From the NCBI RefSeq assembly GCF_036346855.1, contig NZ_CP107841.1, positions 9,366,001 to 9,430,000 on the forward strand: 64,000 bases of DNA, written 5' to 3'. Under the pieces are notes generated by a model. That model was not told the origin of the DNA, did not search any database, and was given only the letters and a program-made list of their open reading frames with translations. The first letter of the stretch is position 1, and every line of letters begins with the position of its first letter. Below, in pieces: positions 53,213 to 61,859 of this stretch. Made by a program: the position numbers and the translations under genes. Source of the DNA: Streptomyces europaeiscabiei (lineage in GTDB: Bacteria; Actinomycetota; Actinomycetes; Streptomycetales; Streptomycetaceae).

Positions 53213-53226
53213 GATCGCATGCGATC
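53213..53226. promoter_or_regulatory. perfect 14-base palindrome in the divergent pectin control region
   Basis: GATCGCATGCGATC, perfectly symmetric, 132 bases upstream of the GH53 start. Lies in the leader of the putative operon transcript; possible regulator site. Confidence 0.5.
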
Positions 53227-53336
53227 CGGCCGATGCGTCTCCCGTGGTGGGGTGACAACTACGGCAGGAGTGCGTGCGCGTGGCAGCTGTCGAAGGGGGC
53301 GGCCTGGGCGTGCCAGGGACGCTCCATGAGGTCGGA

Positions 53337-53354
53337 CCTGTGAGCGATCACAGG
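53337..53354. promoter_or_regulatory. lac-operator-like palindrome
   Basis: CCTGTGA-GCGA-TCACAGG: seven-base perfect arms; the core TGTGAGCGATCACA differs at one position from the symmetric lac operator. It sits about 50-67 bases downstream of the start point predicted for the leftward operon promoter, a roadblock position for a LacI-family repressor. Confidence 0.6.
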
Positions 53355-53410
53355 GAGTGTGCCGATGGAAGTGCGCAATCGCATCACAACGAACTTGACG
53401 TACATCACGC

Positions 53411-53439
53411 AGCTTCTCGATCGGGCACGAAGCTGTCAA
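53411..53439 (-). promoter_or_regulatory. candidate promoter of the leftward pectin operon
   Basis: Minus strand: TTGACA (53439-53434), 17-base spacer, GAAGCT (53416-53411). The -35 and spacer with CCCGATCG closely match the region at 58190-58218, supporting a shared promoter design. Confidence 0.55.
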
Positions 53440-53646
53440 CCATTGCACAGCAATTCATGGAAGAAGCAGTGTGATCCTGTGGACGGGCGCTCGCGGTGTC
53501 TCGGTCGTGAGCTGTCTGGAACGGTGGAAGTCGGCCCAGTTCAAGTGCCCATTCGAAGGAATGCGGCTCCGGGGGCGAGGCTGCGCGCGGGACATCTCGT
53601 CGGCTCGCATCCGAACATGCTCGAACAGAAGGGGTCAACGGAATGC

Positions 53647-53675
53647 TTGACGGGCTATCACCGAATTTCTACCCT
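53647..53675 (+). promoter_or_regulatory. candidate promoter of the PL11 gene
   Basis: TTGACG (53647-53652), 17 bases, TACCCT (53670-53675). Predicted start near 53682, giving a leader of about 78 bases to the GTG at 53760. Confidence 0.6.
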
Positions 53676-53684
53676 CGCAGCGAC

Positions 53685-53698
53685 TGGGAACGTTCCCA
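53685..53698. promoter_or_regulatory. LacI-family operator at the PL11 promoter
   Basis: TGGGAACGTTCCCA, a perfect 14-base palindrome with the central CG of LacI/GalR operators and the TGGGA half-site seen in Streptomyces sugar repressors such as CebR. It starts ten bases after the -10, so a bound repressor would block initiation. Confidence 0.8.
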
Positions 53699-53759
53699 TA
53701 CCGGTGGTGAGACCGCCGTCTCCGCGATCTTCATACCATCCCCCACATCGGAGGTCATC

Positions 53760-55664
53760 GTGACCGACCCGCACCGGCATCCGCGCACCGCAGCGCTCCC
53801 CAGGCGATTCCCACGCCGGTCGAGCAAGCGGCTGTTCCGCGGCCTGACGGCCGCCACCGCACTGGCCCTCTCCGCACTCACCGGACTGCCGCAGACCGCG
53901 CACGCCGCGACCGCGCGGCAGGTGGAACGCCTGGATCGGGGCCTGACCAGCGTCCACACCGGCAGCGGGAACCTGGTGTCGTGGCGGTGGCTGGCCACTG
54001 ACCCGAACGATGTTGCCTTCAACGTCTACCGTGGCGGCACCAGGCTCAATTCCTCGCCGCTGACCACCTCGACGAACTACGTGGACGCCGGCGCCCCGGA
54101 CTCGGCCGACTACACGGTGCGCGCGGTGGTGAACGGCGTCGAGCAGGCGCCGTCCGAGCACGCGCTCCAGTTCCGCACCGGGTACAAGGACGTGCCGATC
54201 TCCCCGCCGCCCGGGGGCACTTCACCGGGCAACTCGCCGTACACCTACGAGGCCAACGACGCCTCCGTGGGCGACCTCGACGGCGACGGCACCCTGGACA
54301 TCGTTCTGAAGTGGCAGCCGACGAACGCCAAGGACAACTCCCAGTCCGGCTACACCGGCAACACGGTCGTCGACGGCATCAGGCTCGACGGCACCCGCCT
54401 GTGGCGGATCGACCTGGGCCGCAACATCCGCTCCGGCGCGCACTACACACAGTTCCAGGTGTACGACTACGACGGCGACGGCCGGGCCGAGATCGCCATG
54501 AAGACCGCCGACGGCACCAAGGACGGAACCGGCGCGGTCATCGGCAGTTCCTCGGCAGACCACCGCAACTCCTCGGGCTATGTGCTGTCCGGCCCCGAGT
54601 ACCTGACGATGTTCAACGGGCAGACGGGCAAGGCGATGCAGTCCGTCGACTACGTCCCGGCCCGAGGCACGGTGTCGTCCTGGGGGGACTCCTACGGCAA
54701 CCGCGTGGACCGGTTCCTGGCGGGCACGGCCTACCTGGACGGCTCACGCCCCTCGGTGATCATGGCTCGTGGCTACTACACCCGTGCGGTGATCGCGGCC
54801 TGGGACTGGCGGAACGGACAGTTCACCCGCCGGTGGACCTTCGACTCCAACGCCAACAGCGGCTACGCCGGCCAGGGCAACCACCAGTTGTCGGTCGCGG
54901 ACGTGGACGGGGACGGCAAGGACGAGGTCGTCTACGGCGCGATGGCCGTCGACGACAACGGCAACGGCCTGTGGACGACGCGGAACGGCCACGGGGACGC
55001 GATGCACGTGGGCGACCTCGACCCGTCCCGGCCGGGTCTGGAGGAGTTCAAGGTCGACGAGGACGGCTCCAAGCCGTCCTCCTGGATGGCGGACGCGAGG
55101 ACCGGCCAGATCCTCTGGTCCACCCCGGCCGGCGGTGACAACGGCCGGGGTGTGTCCGGTGACATCTGGTCCGGCAGCGCGGGCGCCGAGTCGTGGTCGT
55201 CGCTCGTGAGCGGCGTCCGCAATCCCAAGGGCGCGGTGGTCGCCGGCCGCAAGCCCGGGTCCAGCAACTTCCTCGCGTGGTGGGACGGCGACACCACGCG
55301 CGAACTCCTCGACGGCACCCACATCGACAAGTACGGCACCTCCGGTGACACCCGCCTGCTCACCGGCTCCGGGGTCCACTCCAACAACGGCACCAAGTCG
55401 ACGCCGTCCTTGTCCGGCGACATCCTCGGCGACTGGCGCGAGGAGGTCATCTGGCCGACGTCCAGCAACACGGCCCTGCGGATCTACTCCACGCCGCACC
55501 AGACCACTACGCGGATCACGACCCTCCTCCACGACACCCAGTACCGCACGGCCCTGGCCTGGCAGAACACTGCCTACAACCAGCCCCCGCACCCCAGCTT
55601 CTTCATCGGCGCCAGCATGCCCACGCCACCCCGCCCCACCGTCGCGGCGCCGAACGGCCGCTGA
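53760..55664 (+). CDS. PL11 rhamnogalacturonan lyase
   Basis: 634 residues from a GTG at 53760 with GGAGGT five bases upstream. Signal peptide to about residue 50 (TAHAA). Then an eight-bladed propeller rich in calcium-binding DxDxDG loops: GDLDGDGTLDIVLKW, YDYDGDGRAEIAMKTADG, VADVDGDGKDEVVYG; also the conserved ADHRNSSGYVLSGPEYLTMF and LGDWREEVIW. PL11 enzymes cut the rhamnogalacturonan-I backbone by beta-elimination. Divergent from the GH53 operon, sharing its control region; ended by a perfect hairpin. Confidence 0.95.
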   Translation: MTDPHRHPRTAALPRRFPRRSSKRLFRGLTAATALALSALTGLPQTAHAATARQVERLDRGLTSVHTGSGNLVSWRWLATDPNDVAFNVYRGGTRLNSSPLTTSTNYVDAGAPDSADYTVRAVVNGVEQAPSEHALQFRTGYKDVPISPPPGGTSPGNSPYTYEANDASVGDLDGDGTLDIVLKWQPTNAKDNSQSGYTGNTVVDGIRLDGTRLWRIDLGRNIRSGAHYTQFQVYDYDGDGRAEIAMKTADGTKDGTGAVIGSSSADHRNSSGYVLSGPEYLTMFNGQTGKAMQSVDYVPARGTVSSWGDSYGNRVDRFLAGTAYLDGSRPSVIMARGYYTRAVIAAWDWRNGQFTRRWTFDSNANSGYAGQGNHQLSVADVDGDGKDEVVYGAMAVDDNGNGLWTTRNGHGDAMHVGDLDPSRPGLEEFKVDEDGSKPSSWMADARTGQILWSTPAGGDNGRGVSGDIWSGSAGAESWSSLVSGVRNPKGAVVAGRKPGSSNFLAWWDGDTTRELLDGTHIDKYGTSGDTRLLTGSGVHSNNGTKSTPSLSGDILGDWREEVIWPTSSNTALRIYSTPHQTTTRITTLLHDTQYRTALAWQNTAYNQPPHPSFFIGASMPTPPRPTVAAPNGR

Positions 55665-55677
55665 GCCGGACAGCCGA

Positions 55678-55715
55678 CTCCCCTGATGCTCGAGCGAGTT
55701 CAAGCATCAGGGGAG
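55678..55715 (+). terminator. terminator of the PL11 gene
   Basis: CTCCCCTGATGCT (55678-55690) pairs perfectly with AGCATCAGGGGAG (55703-55715) around a 12-base loop, 13 bases after the stop. Confidence 0.85.
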
Positions 55716-56082
55716 AGGTGTTCGTCGTCCGCCTCACCGGCAGGGTCAGGACGTACGGACCGTGAAGCAAGGACTGCTCACCCGCAGCAGTCGTCCGCGC
55801 ATCGGCCAACGTGATCCCTCATCGTCGCGCCGCCTTTCTGTCGTCCACTCGGCAGTCACCGCACCAGCGCAGACACCGATTTGCTCGCGGGGTGGGCCGA
55901 GGCACCGCTGCCCGTCGGCATCGAGCAGCGGTGCATCTCACTTCCCGGGCATCGGCTCCCCGACTTCGGCACCTCGCGACACCGCACGCCGCTCGGCCCG
56001 TCCCCGTGGCACAGGTGACCGACGGGACACGGCACCTTCTCGGCCGCACCTGGTAGGCACCCGTCGCCGGGAGGCGGTCCCG
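55716..56082. other. intergenic stretch between PL11 and GH5 genes
   Basis: Convergent gene ends. No supported gene or strong hairpin for the GH5 transcript was found. Confidence 0.5.
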
Positions 56083-57321
56083 CTACGCGCCGGACGGAAG
56101 GCCGGAGCCGGGGACGCTGCTGCCGACGCCGGTCATGATGGCGTTGATGATGCCCTGCTGGGTGACCGTGAGGGAGCGCCGGTTGAACAGCCCGAACCCG
56201 TACCGATCGGTGGCACCGTTGTCCCAGTAGACGGGGGCCGCGCCGTATTTCTTGGCGGTGGCCGTGACGGCCCGAGCGAAGTCCGCGCGGTACCTGTTGT
56301 TCGACGAATCGAAGGATGACTTGTCGATGGCACCGTATTCGCCCAGCACGACCGGATACCCCTTGGTGACGAACACGTCGCGCATCGTCTTGAGCTGCGC
56401 GTCCAGGTAGTCCTCCTGTCCCCAGGTCGACGTCCTCGATGGGTTGGTCGCCGCCCGGCCCCATTGAGTGATGGTGCCGCTTTCCTCTCCGGCGAAGTCC
56501 CACGGGCTGTAGTGGTGAACGGAGATCATGATCCGTCGCTCATTTGCGGGAATGGAGGGGGAGCGGTACTGGTCGGACGGAAGCGCGAATCCGTAGTTCC
56601 CCGCGGTGTAATCGATGTTCGTGTTCCATCCGGTCACGAGCAGCCACCTCGAACTGTTGTTTCCACCCGTTTTCCGCACGGTGTCCACGAAGATCTGGTT
56701 ATAGCTGTTGATGTTCGAGTAGCACGGTTGGGTCGGGCGGCCGTACTGCCCGTCGAACTCCTCGTTCATGGACTCCAGGATCAGGCGCTGGTCGTAGTTC
56801 TTGAACCTGTTCGCGATCTGCTGCCAAGCTTTCTCGTACTTGGCTTTGATCGTCGCCTGGGAGGGTGAATCGCAGATCAGCCAGGAGCCGTTGACGGTCT
56901 TGTACCCGTCGCCGTGCATGTTGATCAGCACATGCAGGCCCCTGTTGTAGGCGTAGTTGACGACTTCCTGGACTCTGTTCAGCCAGGAGGCGTTGATCGT
57001 GTAATTCGGGCCGGCCCCTATGTATCCCAGGTAGGAGACCGGGATCCGGATCGTCCTGAACCCTGCCGCCCTCACCTTGTCGATGAGGGCCTGCGTGACC
57101 GTCGGCTGGCCCCACGCTGTTTCGCTGGGGATTCCGTTGGTGGTGGCTTCGAGTTGGTTCCCCAGATTCCACCCCGCGCCCATGTCGGCCACGATCTGCG
57201 AAGCGCTCGACTGTGCCACGGTGTCGGCCGATGCCTGATGCGCCGCGCCGTACACGGATGCGGCAACTGCCAACAGGACGGCAAGGAAAACGATTCTGAT
57301 CTTCCCTGCTAGTGAAACCAT
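56083..57321 (-). CDS. exported GH5 family glycoside hydrolase (cellulase-like)
   Basis: 412 residues from the ATG at 57321 (GGAAAG upstream); the open frame extends further without signal. Signal peptide about 1-32. GH5 barrel: MGAGWNLGNQLEAT, IRIPVSYLGYI, LINMHGDGY, acid/base E187 in LESMNEEFD, VHHYSPWDFAGEE, nucleophile E328 in VVLGEYGAI. No binding module. Subfamily not determinable by eye; beta-1,4-glucan, mannan or galactan are possible. Lies 242 bases downstream of the truncated lectin-hydrolase paralogue and may be read from the LacI-type-operator promoter there. Confidence 0.92.
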   Translation of the reverse strand: MVSLAGKIRIVFLAVLLAVAASVYGAAHQASADTVAQSSASQIVADMGAGWNLGNQLEATTNGIPSETAWGQPTVTQALIDKVRAAGFRTIRIPVSYLGYIGAGPNYTINASWLNRVQEVVNYAYNRGLHVLINMHGDGYKTVNGSWLICDSPSQATIKAKYEKAWQQIANRFKNYDQRLILESMNEEFDGQYGRPTQPCYSNINSYNQIFVDTVRKTGGNNSSRWLLVTGWNTNIDYTAGNYGFALPSDQYRSPSIPANERRIMISVHHYSPWDFAGEESGTITQWGRAATNPSRTSTWGQEDYLDAQLKTMRDVFVTKGYPVVLGEYGAIDKSSFDSSNNRYRADFARAVTATAKKYGAAPVYWDNGATDRYGFGLFNRRSLTVTQQGIINAIMTGVGSSVPGSGLPSGA

Positions 57322-57563
57322 GAGCTTTCCTTTCTTTGCGTCCTCGGGGGTGTCGGGCCCCCAAGTGGATCTGTCTGCACGAGTGGGAGCGGCCGGAGCC
57401 GCCCGCTGTCCGGGCGGTGTGTCCACGTCGGCCGGGAAACGAACACAGCCGATGGCGCGACGGCTGGCCTTGCGGGCGTGGTGGGCGGCCACGCACCCCG
57501 CACGGCCCGGATGCGCGGCGATCACGGCGGACGCGCGCACCCCCGGCCGTGCGTGGTTGCTCC

Positions 57564-57782
57564 TCAGCTCAGGGCGGATTCCCAGGTGGTCGTACGGGAG
57601 GTGGCGTCGGCGCGAAGGCGGTCGCGGCTCCAGGCGTACTGGCGCACGCCGGCCGCGAACCGCAGGGTCGGAGCTCCCGCCCGCGCGGTGGCTTCTGCCT
57701 GGCCCGAGCCGAGCAGGGACATGCCCACGCCCGCGGCTCCGGCCGTGCTCAGGGTCAGGAAACTGCGCCGTTGCATGGTCAT
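57564..57782 (-). pseudogene. truncated paralogue of the Tat-exported lectin-hydrolase
   Basis: 72 residues with a good ribosome site (AGGAG). The Tat signal RRSFLTLSTAGAAGVGMSLL and the start of the mature protein (LRFAAGVRQYAWSRD) line up with the gene at 42147 (RRTFLSMSAAGAAGVGLSLL, TPFAVGVRRYNWTRG). Then it stops. Only the export signal and about 20 further related residues remain. Confidence 0.75.
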
Positions 57783-57945
57783 GAAGACTCCTGGTGTGGG
57801 GGGTGTGCGGAGCGCTGCTCGGTCAGGAGCCGGGAAGAGGCGTCGGTGATGCCGCGGCGGTGAGACTGACCTGGATGGTGGGGGGGGAAGTGGTCGTGGA
57901 GGTGATCAGGCAGGCGCATCGCGCACGGTGCAGGACGTTCCGCTC

Positions 57946-57969
57946 GTGCCGGTGCCGGTGCCGGTGCCG
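57946..57969. repeat. hexanucleotide repeat, (GTGCCG)x4
   Basis: Four perfect tandem copies followed by a degenerate fifth (GTGGCG), in the leader upstream of the truncated paralogue. A run of eight Gs lies 70 bases to the left. Confidence 0.8.
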
Positions 57970-58158
57970 GTGGCGGTCATCGGGGTGGTGTGGCCTCGCC
58001 GGCAGAGACGCGGCGAGTCGCTGAACACCGCCCGTACCGTGACGCATGGAGGGAGCAGCCCTTCGCACCCACCTGCCCGCCCGTCTGATGGGGAGGTGTT
58101 GATTCTGCGGAAGTGGCGTAGGGGTGCCTCTCCTTCCACTCGTCGTGTGCCGCACCTC

Positions 58159-58172
58159 TGGGAGCGTTCCCA
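58159..58172. promoter_or_regulatory. LacI-family operator, near copy of the PL11 operator
   Basis: TGGGAGCGTTCCCA differs at one base from the perfect palindrome at the PL11 promoter. It lies 18 bases after the -10 of the leftward promoter below, a repression position like that at PL11. Same repressor expected. Confidence 0.75.
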
Positions 58173-58189
58173 CATGTCTTGCAACAGGT

Positions 58190-58218
58190 ACATTCCCGAT
58201 CGGGTGCCGATCTGTCAA
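58190..58218 (-). promoter_or_regulatory. candidate leftward promoter toward truncated paralogue and GH5
   Basis: Minus strand: TTGACA (58218-58213), 17 bases, GAATGT (58195-58190). Spacer contains CCCGATCG as in the promoter at 53411-53439. Leader of about 400 bases to the first start codon. Confidence 0.55.
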
Positions 58219-58328
58219 TCATTGGCGCCCAACTCTGTTGTCTTCGACGCGCATTCGACAGATCGCAGGCGCAGGAGGCACGGTGTGACGTCTTCGGAGC
58301 CGTCCGATCACATCGCGGCGGCCCGCCG

Positions 58329-59402
58329 TCAGCCGTAGCCGATACCCGCACTCATGCCGGCGATCGTATGGGCCCTGATGTCGGGGTGCGGTCCCTGCGC
58401 GAATCGGGTCACTACGGAGCGGACATGGTCCTGGGCCGGCTGGAGCAGTCCGTCGTACACCGCGACGCACACTTCCCGCGCCCGCGACCGGGGCCAGCCG
58501 GGCGGCAGCAGCCCGACGGGGAGCAGCGGGTCCAGGATGGGGAAGTGCCGGTAGGCGTGCATGACCTCGGTCCGGGCGCGCACCGCGTCGGCACCGGTGA
58601 CGCGGTCGGTGCTGATGAGCGGAAGCAGGCCGCTCCAACGGTCGATGAAAGCCCGGTAGTGCTCGGCGATGCCGGGCAGGTCCCACGCCTCGACCGGATT
58701 GCGGTCGACCTCCGTGTCCAGTTCCTCCTGCCGCGCGCGGAACACGGTAACCGCTCCCCGCGCCAGGTCGGCCACCTCGATCCGCCCCTTGGGGGTCAGG
58801 GGATGCGGCGACACCCAGAGCGCGTCGTACAGCGGCGCGAATCCGCGCCAGCGCAGCGCGGTGCGCAGTGCGCGCCGCCGCGTGCTCTCCTGCTCCGGGA
58901 CGGAGAAGGCGATCAGTGTCCACCGACCGTCCCATGAGTCGGGTTGGGTGGTGAAGGTGGCGATCGAGCTGGCGCCGCTCCATAGATCGACGGCGGCCTG
59001 CGACGTCAGTCGGTAGGAGCTGTACCGCCCGCGCCGGCTGCCCTCCAGCACCCCACGGCGCATCAGCCTGCTGATCGTCGTGCGGGCGGCGCCCGCGGTC
59101 ACCTGGAACTCTCCGAGCAGTGCCACGATCGCCGCCGACGGCAACCACGCCCGGACGGGGAACGTGTAGTCGGCGATCAATGTCACCGTGAGTCCCTGCG
59201 GCGATACGCCGCTCTGCCAACCGGGCGACCGCACGGGGCCGGCGGCGCCGTCACCCTCGTCGGAGAAGATCTCCTCGAGGTGGGACAGGTTCGGCAAGAT
59301 CGGCTCCGGCGCGGTGGACAGGATCGGCACCACTTTAACCGTTGGGAGATCGTCGGGTGGGGCTCCGCCGGAATCGGCCCACCCGGCGGGACCGCCGCGC
59401 AC
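58329..59402 (-). CDS. PaaX-family transcriptional regulator
   Basis: Up to 357 residues from a GTG at 59402; a GTG pair near 59333 is an alternative, and no clear ribosome site decides. PaaX layout: an N-terminal winged helix (about 75-125; PSAAIVALLGEFQVTAGAART and ISRLMRRGVLEG), the central domain starting with WDGRWTLIAFSVPE, and the C-terminal domain (LRWRGFAPLYDALWVSPH, AYRHFPILDPLLPVGLLPPGWP). PaaX represses phenylacetate genes by sensing phenylacetyl-CoA; PaaX-like proteins also control other acyl-CoA pathways. No paa genes are in the window. Confidence 0.88.
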   Translation of the reverse strand: MRGGPAGWADSGGAPPDDLPTVKVVPILSTAPEPILPNLSHLEEIFSDEGDGAAGPVRSPGWQSGVSPQGLTVTLIADYTFPVRAWLPSAAIVALLGEFQVTAGAARTTISRLMRRGVLEGSRRGRYSSYRLTSQAAVDLWSGASSIATFTTQPDSWDGRWTLIAFSVPEQESTRRRALRTALRWRGFAPLYDALWVSPHPLTPKGRIEVADLARGAVTVFRARQEELDTEVDRNPVEAWDLPGIAEHYRAFIDRWSGLLPLISTDRVTGADAVRARTEVMHAYRHFPILDPLLPVGLLPPGWPRSRAREVCVAVYDGLLQPAQDHVRSVVTRFAQGPHPDIRAHTIAGMSAGIGYG

Positions 59403-59669
59403 CGGTGAAGTGAAGGTGCCCGGACGGTGCCCAGGTGAGCCACACCGGCGTACTCCGAGGGGTGGCAGCGAACCGTCATCCTGACCCGACGATGACCTGG
59501 CGGCGCAGGAAGAGGTTCATGGCCGCTCATGGCCGGGCACCGTCCGGCCGTGCTGGTTGATCACGCCGGGAGTCCGTCCGGAGGGCGGAGGCGACGGAGT
59601 GCTACGGCCTCAGCGAAGCCGGCCATGGATGGGAAAGGGGTGGCATCGCATGGCCGGCGGGAGCATCCG
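59403..59669. other. intergenic
   Basis: No supported gene; region upstream of the PaaX-type gene and downstream of the kinase gene. Confidence 0.5.
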
Positions 59670-61211
59670 TCACCGCCGGGTGAGAGTGGACGGCGCCCCG
59701 GCGGACGGGTCACCCTCGTCGCTCAGGCTCAGGGTGTCTCGGCCGGTCTTCGTGACGACGTAGACATTGCCGCGGGGACAGCCCACTTCGGCCGAGGGGT
59801 CGGTGGGTTGGCTGGTGACAGCCGTGAGGACCATTGAAGCCTTGCGTACTTCCCGCAACTTCAGGGTCTCGGTGCATCCCAGCTCGAGTTTGGTGTTCAC
59901 TTCGGTCACGTTGCTGACTTGCTTGCCCGCCCCCTCACCCTGTTGTGCCGGGTGGAGAGTCAAAGTGACGGTGAACCGGTTGGTCCGGGGCTTACTGAAA
60001 CTGTCAGGGGTGGGATTGCCCGGCCCGGTACCGACCCATGTACCTGCCCAGGCCGCGGGAAGCGATGTGGCCGAAGGCGTTCCGCCGGACCCGTCATCGC
60101 CGGAGGAATGCTGCACGACGAACGTGCCTGCCGTCGCCATCAAGGCCGCGGCCGTGGTCCCGGCCACCACCCGGCCGGTACGGCTTGACAGCCACCGTCG
60201 CACGGCGTCGGAAGGCGGCAGGACGGCGGTCCCCGCGTCGGCCGGGGCCGGGCCGTCTTCGGGCTCACGTGACACAGCCGGCACAGATGGCGATCGCACT
60301 GTCGTGGAGACCAACGTGTCCGCCTCCTCCTCGCGCACGGCGAGATCCTTCTCCAGCGCCTCGGGCAGCAGCTGCGGCCAGGTACCGCACCGGCCGCCCA
60401 GACGTTCCAGCAGAACGCTCACATCGGCGGGCGTGGGCCGCTGCTCGGGGTTCTTGGCCAGACAGGACCGCAGGAACGGGATCAGGGCCGCCGGAACGCC
60501 GTCGAGGTTCGGCTCCTGATGCACGATGCGGTAGAGCAGCACCGCAGGCGAGAACTCCTCGTTGGGGCGGGAAAACGGGCCCCGGCCCGTTGCCGCGTAC
60601 ACCAGCACCGAAGCCAGCGAGAACACATCACCAGGCGCACCCGATTCCCCGGCGCTCGCCTGCTCCGGCGCCAGGTAGCCGGGGGTACCGATCACACCGC
60701 CGGTCCTCGTATGACGCGTGTCCTCCCTCGCGCGCGCGATCCCGAAGTCGATGAGCAACGGACTGCGGCGGCCCAGCAGCACATTGGACGGCTTGACATC
60801 CCGGTGGGCCAGCCCGGCCCCGTGTACCGCTCCCAGCGCCCCGAAAAGCTCGGCCGCCAGTGCCCGGACGTTCTGCTCGGGCAGCGGGCCGTACTGTCGC
60901 ACCCACTCCGCCAGGGACGGCGCGGCCACGTACTCGGTGGCGAGCCACTGCGGGCGTTGCCCCACCGGGCTGTAGTCCACCACCGCAGGCGTCCAGGGGG
61001 AGCGCACCTGGTCGCTGTTGCGGATCTCCCGCGCGAACCGCTCCTCGAACCCCGGCTCCCGTCCGAGCTCGGCGCGCACCGTCTTCAGCGCCAGCGGACG
61101 ACCCGACACCGTCCGGGACAGGTACACCCGCCCCATGCCACCTTCACCGAGCCGCGCCAGCAGGGGATAACCCCCCACAGCCCCCGGATCGGACTCGTCC
61201 AGCAATTTCAC
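59670..61211 (-). CDS. membrane Ser/Thr protein kinase with extracytoplasmic domain
   Basis: 513 residues from a GTG at 61211. Kinase domain about 12-275: LGEGGMGRVYL loop, ATP lysine K43, HRDVKPSN with catalytic D138, DFGIA with D155, GTPGYLAPEQ activation segment. A proline-rich linker leads to one transmembrane helix (about 355-375; VVAGTTAAALMATAGTFVV). The outer domain (about 400-513) has the pattern WAGTWVGTG...RFTVTLTLHP with a cysteine pair (GCTET, GCPRG), lipocalin-like in feel and shared by other Streptomyces kinases. Ligand unknown. Confidence 0.93.
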   Translation of the reverse strand: MKLLDESDPGAVGGYPLLARLGEGGMGRVYLSRTVSGRPLALKTVRAELGREPGFEERFAREIRNSDQVRSPWTPAVVDYSPVGQRPQWLATEYVAAPSLAEWVRQYGPLPEQNVRALAAELFGALGAVHGAGLAHRDVKPSNVLLGRRSPLLIDFGIARAREDTRHTRTGGVIGTPGYLAPEQASAGESGAPGDVFSLASVLVYAATGRGPFSRPNEEFSPAVLLYRIVHQEPNLDGVPAALIPFLRSCLAKNPEQRPTPADVSVLLERLGGRCGTWPQLLPEALEKDLAVREEEADTLVSTTVRSPSVPAVSREPEDGPAPADAGTAVLPPSDAVRRWLSSRTGRVVAGTTAAALMATAGTFVVQHSSGDDGSGGTPSATSLPAAWAGTWVGTGPGNPTPDSFSKPRTNRFTVTLTLHPAQQGEGAGKQVSNVTEVNTKLELGCTETLKLREVRKASMVLTAVTSQPTDPSAEVGCPRGNVYVVTKTGRDTLSLSDEGDPSAGAPSTLTRR

Positions 61212-61798
61212 GCCCCGCGCCCTCTCCTCCGTGCACTGCCGATCAGGTTCGGCCCCCGGAACCGGCACAACCGAGCACCGCATCCGTGGCGTCCGCGCCA
61301 GGCATCACCGTTTACACCCACAACACACTATTCTCAGCGAAACTCCTGGCAGCCCGAGCCCCCCTCACCGGCCGAAAGGCCAAGTGGACGGTCTGGAGGG
61401 AAGATCCGGGCCGGGGAGGTGCCCGGGCAGGGTGGACGGTCTTCCAGCGAATGTGCCGGAAGTCACGGCGGACGCGGGCGGGGACGAGTCCACCCGGGAA
61501 ATCGGCCTTGCACCAGGCTCGTGAATGTCACCCACTCGGGCCCGACCCGGCGACCTGGGCCGCGTCGCGAACCGTGTGCGCAGGCGCGGAGGCGGACGCA
61601 CGACGTCTGGAAGAGCTACGGCCGGTGCGGGCCCCGGGGAACCGAGGAAGTGCACCGCACAGCTCCACGCGAACTCGTCCACGGCCACCTCGTCCGGTTC
61701 GAGGAGAGCGGGTTCGGAGCAGCGTCAGGGCGCCGGCCGCCCCACGGTTCGTCGAGCAGGAGCCGGGACGTTGCGATGTCAGCCGGGGTGGCGACGAA
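61212..61798. other. intergenic stretch, no supported gene
   Basis: Only short biased frames. Holds the promoter of the kinase gene and possibly a weak CACTATTCT-rich segment near 61320, less GC-rich than the surroundings. Confidence 0.45.
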
Positions 61799-61832
61799 GG
61801 CGTGCACTCCCTGGTGAGGGGGAGTGCACGCC
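61799..61832 (-). terminator. strong hairpin after the DUF6807 gene
   Basis: GGCGTGCACTCCC (61799-61811) and GGGAGTGCACGCC (61820-61832) form a perfect 13-pair stem with an eight-base loop, 28 bases past the stop. Confidence 0.85.
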
Positions 61833-61859
61833 GGGGGTTGCACAGCGGGCGAGGTCGGA

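Noticed and set aside
58329..59402. PaaX as evidence of a phenylacetate pathway here
   Set aside because: No paaABCDE or phenylacetyl-CoA ligase genes are in the window, so the regulator alone does not support that pathway.
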